Of a stretch of 64,000 bases of DNA, positions 45,809 to 54,759 are shown piece after piece (within the stretch, counting starts at the first letter, position 1; each line of letters opens with the position of its first letter). The notes under the pieces were generated by a model. That model was given only the letters and a program-made list of their open reading frames with translations. It made no database searches and had not been told where the DNA came from. Source of the stretch: Hyphomonadaceae bacterium BRH_c29 (GTDB lineage: Bacteria > Pseudomonadota > Alphaproteobacteria > Caulobacterales > Hyphomonadaceae); the NCBI GenBank assembly GCA_000961695.1, contig LADW01000091.1, positions 57,506-121,505 on the forward strand. Direction: 5' to 3'. The translations under genes and the position numbers were made by a program.

Positions 45809-45960
45809 CAGGAACCCTTCCCATCTTTGTATAAGTGGACGCTTGGCTAGCATGCAGATGACAGGGGGGACAGAATTTTGATGCCGCACGTTCTGGTAGG
45901 AGAGGGCAGGCGACTCACGCTGCCCTCTTGCGTCTGGCGTTGCCCCCGCGCATATAACCC

Positions 45961-46060
45961 CCGGGAGGCAGGTGGCGGACGGGCCGCTCGCCAACCGGGT
46001 CAGGCCGGGAACGGAGCAGCCCCAACGAGTTTCCGCCCGGGTCGCTCGCCTGTCTCCTTC
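45961..46060 (+). ncRNA. ffs: Signal recognition particle RNA (4.5S, small bacterial type)
   Basis: The SRP core is clear: GTCAGGCCGGGAACGGAGCA at 45999-46018 corresponds to the GUCAGGUCCGGAAGGAAGCA loop that binds Ffh. The ends pair: GGAGGCAGG (45964-45972) with CCTGTCTCC (46049-46057), including one G-U. A TATAAC box lies at 45953-45958 and a pyrimidine-rich stretch (TTCTTCTCTTC) follows the 3' end. The exact ends are estimates. The RNA works with Ffh to target membrane proteins. Confidence 0.88.
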
Positions 46061-46291
46061 TTCTCTTCATTGAAATCCTCGCCGCCGCGCCGTTCCTGAT
46101 GGAGCGGGATGACGGCGACTCGCGACTCGCCTCAACCGGGAAATGGTCGCTCCGGAATCGTTTTCTGCGTGTGTTGGGGGCCGGACAGCTACTAGGGATA
46201 GTGGCGTGCCCGGATTTCGTGCCGGATTGGTCAAAAATGGGTGCCAGAAAATTTGTCCCCGGTGCTCGGAAAGCGGTGGCACTGCGACGGG

Positions 46292-46367
46292 TTTTCCACA
46301 GGCGATAAAGCCCGTGCCTCTTGAGTTTTGGGGTGTTTGGAAAGACTTTGTTAACCAGTTTTCCACG
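46292..46367 (+). promoter_or_regulatory. Two DnaA-box-like sites upstream of nrdA
   Basis: TTTTCCACA (46292-46300) and TTTTCCACG (46359-46367) differ by one and two bases from the DnaA box TTATCCACA and have the same orientation. DnaA control of nrd operons is known in other proteobacteria. Binding here is inference. Confidence 0.45.
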
Positions 46368-46419
46368 GCGAATGTGAAGGTTTCCGGACAAACCACGTTG
46401 ACCGCATGTTAACCTTCAG

Positions 46420-46466
46420 ACACTATATGTAGTGTCAGGAACGACGGAGGGCGCCACATATTGGCG
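46420..46466 (+). promoter_or_regulatory. NrdR box pair in the nrdA promoter
   Basis: ACACTATATGTAGTGT (46420-46435) matches the NrdR consensus ACACWATATATWGTGT except for one base. A weaker second copy, GCGCCACATATTGGCG (46451-46466), begins exactly 31 bases later, the usual NrdR dual-box spacing. NrdR represses ribonucleotide reductase genes when dATP is high. Confidence 0.75.
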
Positions 46467-46513
46467 CTTGGGGCTGAAGTTCCTATATTTTCAATTGATC
46501 TGGAGGGCTGCGC

Positions 46514-48382
46514 ATGTCTGCAACCAACGCCAATGCTGTGACAAAGAACGCACCGCGCAAGGGCAAGCCGAAAGCAGGCGCGGACACACAACTGCGCGTG
46601 GTCTCGACCATGGAAGTTGTGACCGATCCGTCGCGCGATGCGCTGCTGACGGAATTCGGCAAACGCACGCTTGAAGACCGCTATTTGCTGCCGGGCGAGT
46701 CCTATCAGGACATGTTTGCCCGCGTGTCGAAGGCCTTCGCCGACGACCAGGCCCACGCCCAGCGTCTCTATGACTATATGTCGAAGCTCTGGTTCATGCC
46801 GGCGACGCCTGTTCTCTCGAACGGTGGCGCGGATCGTGGCCTGCCGATCTCCTGCTTCCTCAACCAGGTCGGCGACTCGCTCGACGACATCGTCGGCACC
46901 TGGACCGAGAATGTCTGGCTCGCTTCGAATGGCGGCGGCATCGGCACCTATTGGGGCAATGTCCGCTCGATCGGTGAGAAAGTCGGCCAGAACGGGCAGA
47001 CCTCCGGCATCATCCCGTTCATCCGCGTGATGGACTCGCTGACGCTCGCGATTTCGCAGGGCTCCCTGCGCCGCGGCTCGGCAGCCTGCTATCTCGACAT
47101 TCACCACCCGGAAATCGAAGAATTCCTGGAAATCCGCAAAGCGTCGGGCGACTTCAACCGCAAGTCCCTGAACCTGCACCACGGCCTGAACATCACCGAC
47201 GCCTTCATGGAAGCCGTCCGCAATAATGAAGAGTTCGGGCTGATCTCTCCGAAGTCGGGGCAGGTGCTGAAGACGGTCAACGCCCGCAAGCTGTGGCAGA
47301 AGATCCTCGAACTGCGCATGCAGACCGGCGAACCCTATCTGCTGTTCACCGACACGGTGAACAATTCCATGCCGGCTCACCAGCGCAAGCTGGGCCTCAA
47401 GGTGACCCAGTCGAATCTCTGCTCGGAAATCACCCTTCCGACCGGCGTTGATCATCGCGGCGTCGACCGGACGGCTGTGTGCTGCCTGTCCTCGGTGAAT
47501 GCCGAGAAATATCTCGAATGGTCGAAAGATGAGACCTTCATCGAAGACGTGTTCCGTTTCCTCGACAACGTGCTGGAAGACTTCATCGAGCGCGCCCCGG
47601 CAGAAATGGACCGTGCGGTCTATTCCGCCAAGCGTGAGCGCTCGGTCGGCCTCGGCGTGATGGGCTTCCACTCTTTCCTGCAGCAGATGAACGTCTCCAT
47701 GGAAAGTGCCATGGCGAAGGTCTGGAACGACAAGATCTTCAAGACGGTCCGTCAGGGCGCCGATGCCGCCTCGGTCAAGCTGGCCAAAGAACGTGGCCCC
47801 TGCGAAGACGCACGCGACGCCGGCATGATGGCCCGCTTCAGCCACAAGATGGCCGTTGCCCCAACCGCGTCGATCTCGATCATCTGCGGCGGCACCTCCG
47901 CCGGCATCGAGCCGATCCCGGCCAACGTCTACACCCACAAGACCCTGTCGGGCTCTTTCACGGTGAAGAACCAGCAGCTTGAAACCCTGCTGGACCGCAA
48001 AGGCCTCAACACGCCTGAAGTCTGGTCCTCGATCCTCGAACACGAAGGCTCGGTGCAGCACCTTGAAGAGCTCGACGATCACGAACGCGATGTGTTCAAG
48101 ACCGCGTTCGAGCTCGACCAGCGCTGGATCGTGGAACTGGCAGCAGACCGTACGCCGTACATCTGCCAGTCCCAGTCGCTGAATCTGTTCCTGCCGGGCG
48201 ACATCGACAAGTGGGACCTCCACATGCTGCACTGGACGGCTTGGGAGAAGGGCCTCAAGTCGCTGTATTACTGCCGCTCCAAATCGGTGCAGCGCGCCTC
48301 CTTTGCCGGGTCTGAGAAGGCCGAAGTCAGCAAACTGGAAACGCCCAATACCGATTATGACGAGTGCCTCGCCTGCCAGTAG
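46514..48382 (+). CDS. nrdA: Ribonucleoside-diphosphate reductase, large (alpha) subunit, class I
   Basis: 622 residues. Visible are the active-site region with P-A-T-P-V-L-S-N-G and G-L-P-I-S-C-F, the radical-site loop NLCSEITLP near residue 298, P-T-A-S-I-S near 457, and the C-terminal redox pair in DECLACQ. It reduces NDPs to dNDPs with NrdB. It is shorter than E. coli NrdA because the N-terminal ATP-cone is missing; the first 60 residues are a basic low-complexity leader. nrdB is not next to it but lies about 11 kb downstream. The promoter region carries NrdR and DnaA-like sites. Confidence 0.95.
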   Translation: MSATNANAVTKNAPRKGKPKAGADTQLRVVSTMEVVTDPSRDALLTEFGKRTLEDRYLLPGESYQDMFARVSKAFADDQAHAQRLYDYMSKLWFMPATPVLSNGGADRGLPISCFLNQVGDSLDDIVGTWTENVWLASNGGGIGTYWGNVRSIGEKVGQNGQTSGIIPFIRVMDSLTLAISQGSLRRGSAACYLDIHHPEIEEFLEIRKASGDFNRKSLNLHHGLNITDAFMEAVRNNEEFGLISPKSGQVLKTVNARKLWQKILELRMQTGEPYLLFTDTVNNSMPAHQRKLGLKVTQSNLCSEITLPTGVDHRGVDRTAVCCLSSVNAEKYLEWSKDETFIEDVFRFLDNVLEDFIERAPAEMDRAVYSAKRERSVGLGVMGFHSFLQQMNVSMESAMAKVWNDKIFKTVRQGADAASVKLAKERGPCEDARDAGMMARFSHKMAVAPTASISIICGGTSAGIEPIPANVYTHKTLSGSFTVKNQQLETLLDRKGLNTPEVWSSILEHEGSVQHLEELDDHERDVFKTAFELDQRWIVELAADRTPYICQSQSLNLFLPGDIDKWDLHMLHWTAWEKGLKSLYYCRSKSVQRASFAGSEKAEVSKLETPNTDYDECLACQ

Positions 48383-48412
48383 GCATGCCGAAAAGTAGAA
48401 TTTGAACGCCAG

Positions 48413-48441
48413 CGGCGGGCACCAGATCCTGGTTCCCGCCG
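48413..48441 (+). terminator. Terminator of nrdA
   Basis: Long hairpin: CGGCGGG / CCCGCCG outer stem, one C-T mismatch, and ACCAG / CTGGT inner stem around ATC, followed by TTTGCATGTT. It lies 31 bases after the nrdA stop. Confidence 0.8.
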
Positions 48442-48764
48442 TTTGCATGTTCTGAAACAGGGCAAAAGTGCCTGTTTTTGTACCACGACAGGTTGTGGGC
48501 AGGCAGATGTTCACCCCGCGCGCGGCGACTTTCTCCAAGTTTTTTCAATAGGTTAATGCGGAAAATGGCCGGATTGGCGCGAGATTTGCTCGAAAAAGTC
48601 TTTAAAAAGCCGGAGTCTGGAACAGACTCTACACGTGGGCGTTACAGTAACAGGAATTAATCTTTTTCGAGTGGAAAGTGGTTTGAGACCGGTGTGGCAT
48701 TCATGCTACATTAAATGAACGATGGCCTAATCCCTGTTAACGGTTTTGCCCGGGGAAGAATGCC
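48442..48764. other. Intergenic region with a GANTC-bearing dyad
   Basis: 323 bases of lower GC before the LpxR-related genes, containing A/T-rich tracts and the inverted repeat at 48613-48629. No gene is apparent. The promoter of the downstream pair must lie here. Confidence 0.5.
48613..48629. promoter_or_regulatory. Perfect inverted repeat with a GANTC site in each arm
   Basis: GAGTCTG and CAGACTC separated by GAA. GAGTC and GACTC are CcrM motifs. It lies 136 bases before the first LpxR-related gene. Confidence 0.5.
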
Positions 48765-49628
48765 ATGAGAGGTGTGGGTCGAATGGTCGTAGCAGTCGCC
48801 AGTGCAATATTGACGATGGCCTGTCAGGGATGCGTGGCCGTATCCCCTCATGATCAGGTGCGGATCGAGCCAGCCGTGCCCCCAACTGTCGGCATGATGA
48901 TGGCCGCGCCCGGTACAGCCAACGCCGTGCCTGAACGGGCCGAGATTTTCGTTCACGTGGCCGATGGCCTGCCAACCCGTTTCATCGGTACGCCGCTGGG
49001 CTTCGGCAGCGAGCTGGCCACACGCGCCTTCACCGGCACATCCGCAGATTTCTCCTCTGGCGCCCTGGTTGCTTCCTCGTCGGATACGCCGGGCATTTCC
49101 TGGTCTGGCACCGGCGCGCTCAGCGTGATCGCGGCCGAGCGTTCGGCAGCTGCCGCGCTCAACCCGGCACTTGCCAAGGTCGAAAAAGACATTGCCGCCG
49201 AAGTGGCCTTCTCCGCCCCGCGTGAGTTGACGGGCCTGAAGTTCGATCTCGGCGTCGCCCCGCGCATGTCCGTGCGTGAAGATGGCGAAGTCCTCACCCA
49301 GCGGTTCGGGGGTGAAGTCCGGATCGGTCAGGATTTCAGCCTGCTCGATTCCAATGGCCAGCCGCAGGGCTGGTACCTGTTTGCCGGTGCCGATGGCGAA
49401 GCCCTGATCTGGGACGCCGATCGCAACGGCTTCTCGCCGCAACTCGGTGACATGTCGCTGACCGATCAGGTGACGGTCGGGGATATGCAGGCCGGCGTGT
49501 CCATCCAGCGCGGCGGCGGTCAGCTGTCGCTGTCCTATATCCGCCGCGAAGTGAAGTATCGCGACCGCAATGGCGGGTTCAGCGAGAACGAAGATTTCGC
49601 AGGTGTCAGTTTCACGATGCGCCGTTAG
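48765..49628 (+). CDS. LpxR-related beta-barrel-like envelope protein lacking the N-terminal catalytic region
   Basis: 287 residues with a signal peptide and a possible lipoprotein Cys near residue 20. The N-terminal half matches nothing I know. The last 95 residues parallel the C-terminus of the next gene: a W/G-Y-x-F-x-G-x-D-G-x-A segment, V-G-D-x-Q-A-G-V, then alternating strands ending in an F-x-G-V-S strand. That next gene is a lipid A deacylase (LpxR/DUF2219) homologue. The E-N-D catalytic motif of LpxR is absent here. It is probably an outer membrane partner or a diverged paralogue. The two are 17 bases apart. Confidence 0.65.
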   Translation: MRGVGRMVVAVASAILTMACQGCVAVSPHDQVRIEPAVPPTVGMMMAAPGTANAVPERAEIFVHVADGLPTRFIGTPLGFGSELATRAFTGTSADFSSGALVASSSDTPGISWSGTGALSVIAAERSAAAALNPALAKVEKDIAAEVAFSAPRELTGLKFDLGVAPRMSVREDGEVLTQRFGGEVRIGQDFSLLDSNGQPQGWYLFAGADGEALIWDADRNGFSPQLGDMSLTDQVTVGDMQAGVSIQRGGGQLSLSYIRREVKYRDRNGGFSENEDFAGVSFTMRR

Positions 49629-49645
49629 GTGATATTGCTCTGGGC

Positions 49646-50731
49646 ATGAAACTCGCCCGATTTGAGATACAGACTGGGATTGGGGCCGCGCAGATTGCAG
49701 CGGCCTTTTTCTTTGGCACAACGTTCTTTGGCGCCATGGTTCTGGCGGCGCCCGCTGCCTCGGCAGAGGAGGCGGTCGATACAGGCCCCGTCGCACCGCG
49801 CAAGCCGGGTGTCTGGTCGCTGACCTCAGAGAACGACATGTTCGGCTCAGGCTCTGACCGCAACTATTCCAATGGCGTGCGCCTTGATCATGTCTCGGCG
49901 GCCGATCATGTGCATCCGGGCCTGAAATGGGTGGCTGCCCGCTTGCCCTGGCTGGAAGTGGAGCGGACCGATCTGCGGCAGGGCTTCGGCCTGACCCACG
50001 CGATCTTCACCCCGGAAGACATCACCCGCGCCGATCCCGATCCGCTCGACCGGCCCTATGCGGGCTGGCTTGCCATGTCCGCGACCGTCGTGGCCACGGA
50101 TGACACGACAATCGACACGTTGCAGGTCAATCTCGGTGTTGTCGGTCCGTCTGCGGGCGGGGAGTTCGTGCAGAACAACTGGCACAAGATGCTGGGCATT
50201 CCTGGCGCGCAGGGCTGGTCTCATCAGCTGGAGGATGAACCCGGCATCGAGATCATCGCACAGCGCATGAAGCGCCTCGGCAAGGCCGAGTTGCCGCTTG
50301 GTCTGGAGGCGGATTTCGGCGGCCATCTTGGCGCCGCGCTCGGCAATGTGCGCACCTATGCGAATACGGGGATGACAGCCCGGATCGGCTGGGATCTCGA
50401 TTCCGGTTTCGGCCCGCCGCGTATCCGCCCGGCACTGGCCGGGGCAGGGGATTTCACGCCCGGTACGGATGAAGCGCCCTGGGGTGGCTATGTCTTTGTC
50501 GGCGTCGACGGACGGGCCATCGCGCGAGACATGTTCCTGGATGGAAACCTCTGGCGAGACTCCGCGCGGGTGGACGACCGCCGTGACTTTGTGGGTGACC
50601 TTCAGGCCGGCGTCGCCGTGCACTATCGCGACGTTCAGGTCGCTTTCACCTGGGTGAGCCGCACCGAACAGTTTGCCTACCAGCGCGGCCCGCAGCAATT
50701 CGGCGCGGTCTCGATCTCCATCGCCCACTAG
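49646..50731 (+). CDS. lpxR: Lipid A 3-O-deacylase LpxR-family (DUF2219) outer membrane protein
   Basis: 361 residues: long signal peptide (about 40 residues, ending A-S-A), then W-S-L-T-S-E-N-D-M-F-G-S-G-S-D-R-N-Y-S-N-G, the LpxR start with Asn-Asp active-site residues. A later Q-N-N-W-H-K-M-L-G carries the probable catalytic His near residue 180. The rest alternates in a 12-strand barrel pattern. LpxR removes the 3'-acyloxyacyl chain of lipid A in the outer membrane. Activity is inferred from motifs. Confidence 0.82.
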   Translation: MKLARFEIQTGIGAAQIAAAFFFGTTFFGAMVLAAPAASAEEAVDTGPVAPRKPGVWSLTSENDMFGSGSDRNYSNGVRLDHVSAADHVHPGLKWVAARLPWLEVERTDLRQGFGLTHAIFTPEDITRADPDPLDRPYAGWLAMSATVVATDDTTIDTLQVNLGVVGPSAGGEFVQNNWHKMLGIPGAQGWSHQLEDEPGIEIIAQRMKRLGKAELPLGLEADFGGHLGAALGNVRTYANTGMTARIGWDLDSGFGPPRIRPALAGAGDFTPGTDEAPWGGYVFVGVDGRAIARDMFLDGNLWRDSARVDDRRDFVGDLQAGVAVHYRDVQVAFTWVSRTEQFAYQRGPQQFGAVSISIAH

Positions 50732-50749
50732 TCATCCCGCTCGAATTAT

Positions 50750-50766
50750 ACATACCGAAGGTATGT
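50750..50766. promoter_or_regulatory. Perfect dyad ACATACC-GAA-GGTATGT before the alkyl sulfatase
   Basis: 7-bp arms with a 3-base centre. A half-site ACATACCG recurs at 50829-50836 close to the gene. The form suits a TetR/AcrR-type operator; no TetR gene is in the window. A terminator role for the LpxR gene is less likely because no T run follows. Confidence 0.55.
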
Positions 50767-50926
50767 TGAGCTTTGGCTGAAGGGCGACATAAGGTATTAA
50801 ACGCTAGGAATTTTGGCTCTCCTGATATACATACCGCCACCAATCCATCTGTAACCGGCGGGCGGCATTCTTGCCTGTCTTCAAAGCCCGGCGCAGACTG
50901 ACGAAAAATATCCCGGGAGGATGCCA

Positions 50927-52903
50927 ATGAGATTCGCCGCACTCGCGCTCGTCGCGCTGTTCAGCCTTGCTGCCTGTTCGCAACCCGCCGCCAAGGCCCC
51001 TGAAGTGGGTGACGCGCCGCAAGCCGGTATTGCCACGGAGGCGACCAAAGCCGCCAATGCCGCGCTGGCTGAACGCCTGCCGCTGGACCAGGCGGGCGAC
51101 TTCGAAGATGCCGGCCACGGCCTGCTCGCCCAGATCCAGGAAGACATTGTCGACGAGAACGGCAAGACCGTCTGGGCTGTCCATGCGCAGGATTTCATCA
51201 AAGGTGACGCGCCGGACACGGTGAACCCGTCGCTCTGGCGTCAGCAGCGCCTGCTGGCCGAACACGGCCTGTTCGAGGTCAAGGACGGGCTCTACCAGGT
51301 GCGCGGCTATGACCTTGCCGTGATGTCCGTTATTCGCGGCAAGACCGGCTGGATCATTGTCGACCCGCTGACCAGCAAGGAGACGGCGGCCGCCGCGCTC
51401 AAGCTCGTCAATGACACGCTGGGCGAGCGCCCTGTGACCGGCCTGATCTATACCCATTCCCATGCAGACCATTTCGCGGGCGCCCGCGGCGTGATCTCGG
51501 AGGCCGACATCGCGCGCGGCGTGCCCGTTCTGGCGCCCATCGGGTTCACCGAATCCGCGATTTCGGAAAACCTTCTGGCGGGCAATTACATGTCCCGCCG
51601 GGCGATCCTGATGTTCGGTGGCACGCTGCCGAACGACGCGACTGGGCAGGTCGGCACGGGGCTTGGCCCGGCGCTGTCGACCGGCACAGCAGGCTTCATT
51701 CCGCCGACGGAAGAGATATCCGGACGCGGCACGAAGCGCGTGGTCGATGGCGTGAACGTCGAGTTCATCGACGCCGCCGGCACCGAGGCGCCTGCCGAGT
51801 TCATGTTCTACCTGCCGGACTTCCGCGCCCTCTGCACCGCAGAAGTCGCCACGGCGACCTTCCATAACGGCCTTACCCTGCGCGGTGCGAAGGTGCGCGA
51901 CTTCCTCGAATGGAGCCGCGTGCTGGATTATGCGCTGACCAATTATGCCGGCAAGTCTGACGTCTCCTTCGCCTCGCACCACTGGCCGACTTTCGGCACG
52001 GCGAACATCGAGGACTATCTGCGCGGCCAGCGTGACGTGTATCGCTATACCCATGACCAGACCGTGCGCCGGGCCAATCAAGGCAAGACCCAGTTCGAGA
52101 TCGCCGAAGACATTCCGGAGCCGGACGTTCAGGCGGATCACTTCGACACGCGCGGCTATTACGGCACGCTCAATCACAATGCCAAAGCGGTCTACCAATA
52201 CTATTTCGGCTGGTGGGACGGCGTGCCTGCCACCTACAATGTCTGGCCGATGGAAGAGCGTTCCAAGCGCATGGTCGCACTGGCCGGCGGAGAAGACGCC
52301 GCGCTGGCTGCTGGCGAGAAGGCCTTCAATGAAGGCGACTACCGCTGGGCCGCCGAAGTGTTCAACGCGGTCGTCTTCGCCAATCCGGAAAACAAGGCCG
52401 GGCGCGACTGGCTGGCCTCAACCTACGAACAGATGGGCTTCCAGGCCGAGTCGGGCGCATGGCGCGACTATTACCTGACCGGCGCGGCAGAGCTTCGCCG
52501 CGGCCTGCCGAAAGACCAGGCCATCCGCCTCGGCAATGCCGACTTCCTGAAAGGTGTTCCCACGGTCGAATTGTTCAACGCGCTCGCCGTGCGGTATGCG
52601 CCGGAGAAGCTGACGCGTGATCCGTTCACGCTGAACTTCGTCTTCCCCGACACGTCCGAGACGCTGATGCTGGATGTTGGCACGCGCACAGCGTTCCCGC
52701 GCCCCGGTTCTGCGTCCGGTTCCCCAGCGGCGACGCTGACCATTTCCCGCGCCGCCTTCAATGACCTGATCCTTCAGACACGGAGCTTCCAGGACATTGC
52801 CAAGGCAGGGGAGGCGAAGATCGAGGGCGACCCGAGCGCACTGCTCGCCTGGTTCGCGTCGCTGGAATCTCCGCCCTTCTGGTTCAATGTTGTCGAGCCC
52901 TAG
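50927..52903 (+). CDS. Alkyl sulfatase (SDS hydrolase, SdsA/BDS1 type) lipoprotein
   Basis: 658 residues. Signal peptide with lipobox L-A-A-C near residue 17, metallo-beta-lactamase domain with T-H-S-H-A-D-H-F-A-G near residue 180, an alpha-helical dimerisation domain and a C-terminal SCP2-like domain. This matches class III alkyl sulfatases, which cleave primary alkyl sulfates such as SDS to the alcohol and sulfate with two zinc ions. The ATG at 50927 was chosen over 50921, which touches the GGGAGG ribosome binding site. It is a single gene. Confidence 0.93.
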   Translation: MRFAALALVALFSLAACSQPAAKAPEVGDAPQAGIATEATKAANAALAERLPLDQAGDFEDAGHGLLAQIQEDIVDENGKTVWAVHAQDFIKGDAPDTVNPSLWRQQRLLAEHGLFEVKDGLYQVRGYDLAVMSVIRGKTGWIIVDPLTSKETAAAALKLVNDTLGERPVTGLIYTHSHADHFAGARGVISEADIARGVPVLAPIGFTESAISENLLAGNYMSRRAILMFGGTLPNDATGQVGTGLGPALSTGTAGFIPPTEEISGRGTKRVVDGVNVEFIDAAGTEAPAEFMFYLPDFRALCTAEVATATFHNGLTLRGAKVRDFLEWSRVLDYALTNYAGKSDVSFASHHWPTFGTANIEDYLRGQRDVYRYTHDQTVRRANQGKTQFEIAEDIPEPDVQADHFDTRGYYGTLNHNAKAVYQYYFGWWDGVPATYNVWPMEERSKRMVALAGGEDAALAAGEKAFNEGDYRWAAEVFNAVVFANPENKAGRDWLASTYEQMGFQAESGAWRDYYLTGAAELRRGLPKDQAIRLGNADFLKGVPTVELFNALAVRYAPEKLTRDPFTLNFVFPDTSETLMLDVGTRTAFPRPGSASGSPAATLTISRAAFNDLILQTRSFQDIAKAGEAKIEGDPSALLAWFASLESPPFWFNVVEP

Positions 52904-53021
52904 GCATATCGCCGGCCTGCAATGGGGCTGAGACTGCCTCATTGCAGGCTGTGGCGGCGCGGGCCATATGAGAGGCCTTGAGCGCCTTAATGGCTCGCTC
53001 GCCCGAAAGGCGCCGCTTCTG

Positions 53022-53717
53022 ATGTTCTCCGATTTTTCCTTTGTCACTCCGGAGATGCTCCAGGCTTTTTTTGCCGTGGTCGCGATTGACCTCGTGCTGG
53101 CGGGCGACAATGCCGTGGTCATCGGCCTCGCGGCGGCAGGCCTCGAAAAGCGCCAACGTGGGAAGGCGATCCTGATCGGGATCATTTTCGCCACCGTTCT
53201 GCGCATCGCGTTTGCGCTGGTTGCGGCGGAACTCTTACTGATCGTGGGCCTTCTGTTCGCTGGCGGCGTGCTGCTGCTCTGGGTCGCGTGGAAGATGTGG
53301 CGCGAGCTGCGTGAGCAGGCTCAGCACCATGCCGAAGAGGCACTGGCGGGCCAGGATCTCAATGCTGATGGTACGATTGCCGGCCAGCGGCCTGGCAAGA
53401 CACTGCGCCAGGCCGTGACGCAGATCATCATCGCCGATGTCTCCATGTCGATCGACAATGTGCTGGGCGTGGCCGGCGCCGCGCGGGAGCATCCGGTCGT
53501 GCTCGTGTTCGGTCTGGCCTTGTCCATCCTGCTGATGGGCGTTGCGTCCACCTTCATCGCGAAAGTGCTGAACCGGCACCGCTGGATCGCTTTTGCGGGC
53601 CTTGCGATCATTCTCTACGTCGCGCTGCACATGATCTGGCAGGGCGGACATGAACTTTGCGTCGAGGGCCTGCCCATGCTCGGCATCGACGCTCCCGCCT
53701 TTTGCCGCGTCCACTAG
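53022..53717 (+). CDS. TerC/YjbE-family integral membrane protein
   Basis: 231 residues, about seven helices. The two conserved Asp-containing motifs are AIDLVLAGDNAVVIGLA (near residue 18) and IIADVSMSIDNVLGVAGAA (near 135), a mirrored pair as expected for the TerC superfamily. Members are linked to manganese or other metal export. A central cytosolic loop has H-H-A-E-E. The ATG at 53022 is the more likely start; one at 52968 lacks support. Confidence 0.85.
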   Translation: MFSDFSFVTPEMLQAFFAVVAIDLVLAGDNAVVIGLAAAGLEKRQRGKAILIGIIFATVLRIAFALVAAELLLIVGLLFAGGVLLLWVAWKMWRELREQAQHHAEEALAGQDLNADGTIAGQRPGKTLRQAVTQIIIADVSMSIDNVLGVAGAAREHPVVLVFGLALSILLMGVASTFIAKVLNRHRWIAFAGLAIILYVALHMIWQGGHELCVEGLPMLGIDAPAFCRVH

Positions 53718-53728
53718 GGCGCGCGGCT

Positions 53729-54595
53729 TTAGCCCATCTGTTCCCGGAAGAATTCCACGATCATCGGGCCGATCTTGTCGCCTTTTGCGCCGAGGCGTTT
53801 GTTGAGGCTCTTGTGGCTGCGGTTCTTGGCCAGAATGGCCTGCGCCATATAGCCATTGTCGCGCAGCGTCTCGGCCAGCTCTTTCGCGCGGGTGGGCGAG
53901 ACCGGCCGGTCGACATAGAGCAGCAGCATCGGCGGAATGTGGCGCCCGTCCATCACCTGCAGCGTCGGCGAGGCCGCGCGCCAGGTGGCTTCCTTGCTGC
54001 CAAAGGCGGGCCGGTAGAAGCGGGGCAGCTCGCCCTTCTTCTCGCCCGTGCGCACAAGGTTGTAGGATGCCCCATCCAGCGCCACCGTGCCCCTGATGAC
54101 ATCAAGGCCAAGGCCCTCGGCGCGCAGGTATTGTGGGTCCACCGAGACCAGCGTCACCGCATGGGCGCCGGAAGAGTGCCCCATCAGGAAGATCGAATCC
54201 GGATCGCCGCCATAGGTCTCCGCCTCGCGGTGCACGAAGGCGATCGCCGAGGCGAGATCTTCGATCTGCGCCGGGAAGGGGTGGTCCGGCGCCAGCCGGT
54301 AATTGATCGAGATATAGATGAAGCCCTGATCGGTGAAGAAATCGGCCTGATCGATGCCGATGGCGTTCTGCTTGTTGCCGAACGTCCACGCGCCGCCATG
54401 CACCATGATCACGATGGGCGCGTCTTCGGCCTCTTCCGGGGCATAGACGTCCATGGTGAAATTGCCGTCCCCGACCCCCGTAAGGTGATTGTAGACCACA
54501 TCACGGTAGACCTCTGCTGAGGCAAATCCCGGCGTGAGGAGGGGGCTGGCCATCCAGGCAAAAACGAAAAGAAAGGCGGCTGTCAAAATACGCAT
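53729..54595 (-). CDS. Exported alpha/beta hydrolase, carboxylesterase-like (BD-FAE/HSL type)
   Basis: 288 residues with a signal peptide (about 27 residues). The oxyanion motif H-G-G-A-W lies near residue 66 and the nucleophile in MGHSSGAHAV near 146. The acid and His lie near the C-terminus (L-A-K-N-R-S-H-K-S-L). It probably hydrolyses short acyl esters in the periplasm. It is divergent from the antiporter and converges with the TerC gene. Confidence 0.85.
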   Translation of the reverse strand: MRILTAAFLFVFAWMASPLLTPGFASAEVYRDVVYNHLTGVGDGNFTMDVYAPEEAEDAPIVIMVHGGAWTFGNKQNAIGIDQADFFTDQGFIYISINYRLAPDHPFPAQIEDLASAIAFVHREAETYGGDPDSIFLMGHSSGAHAVTLVSVDPQYLRAEGLGLDVIRGTVALDGASYNLVRTGEKKGELPRFYRPAFGSKEATWRAASPTLQVMDGRHIPPMLLLYVDRPVSPTRAKELAETLRDNGYMAQAILAKNRSHKSLNKRLGAKGDKIGPMIVEFFREQMG

Positions 54596-54759
54596 GGCGG
54601 GTTCTTCCCATACAGCAGGCCGGTATGGAACGCTATCGCCACCATTTCCGGCGAATATTGCTGCACTGTCATGTCTTCCCTTGGAGAGTTCGGTGCGCGT
54701 CCGATAGGATGCAATTGTGTCGGCAGGTTGACCGGCGAATCGGGTCGAAGGAATTTCGC

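Noticed and set aside
45878..46099. Small plus-strand open frame before nrdA
   Set aside because: It overlaps the SRP RNA, whose structure explains the sequence better.
46409..48538. Open frame of 709 codons opposite nrdA
   Set aside because: It mirrors nrdA exactly, has no domain signature and is a by-product of GC-rich codon use.
53022..53717. Manganese riboswitch (yybP-ykoY) before the TerC-type gene
   Set aside because: The leader is short and shows none of the conserved riboswitch helices.
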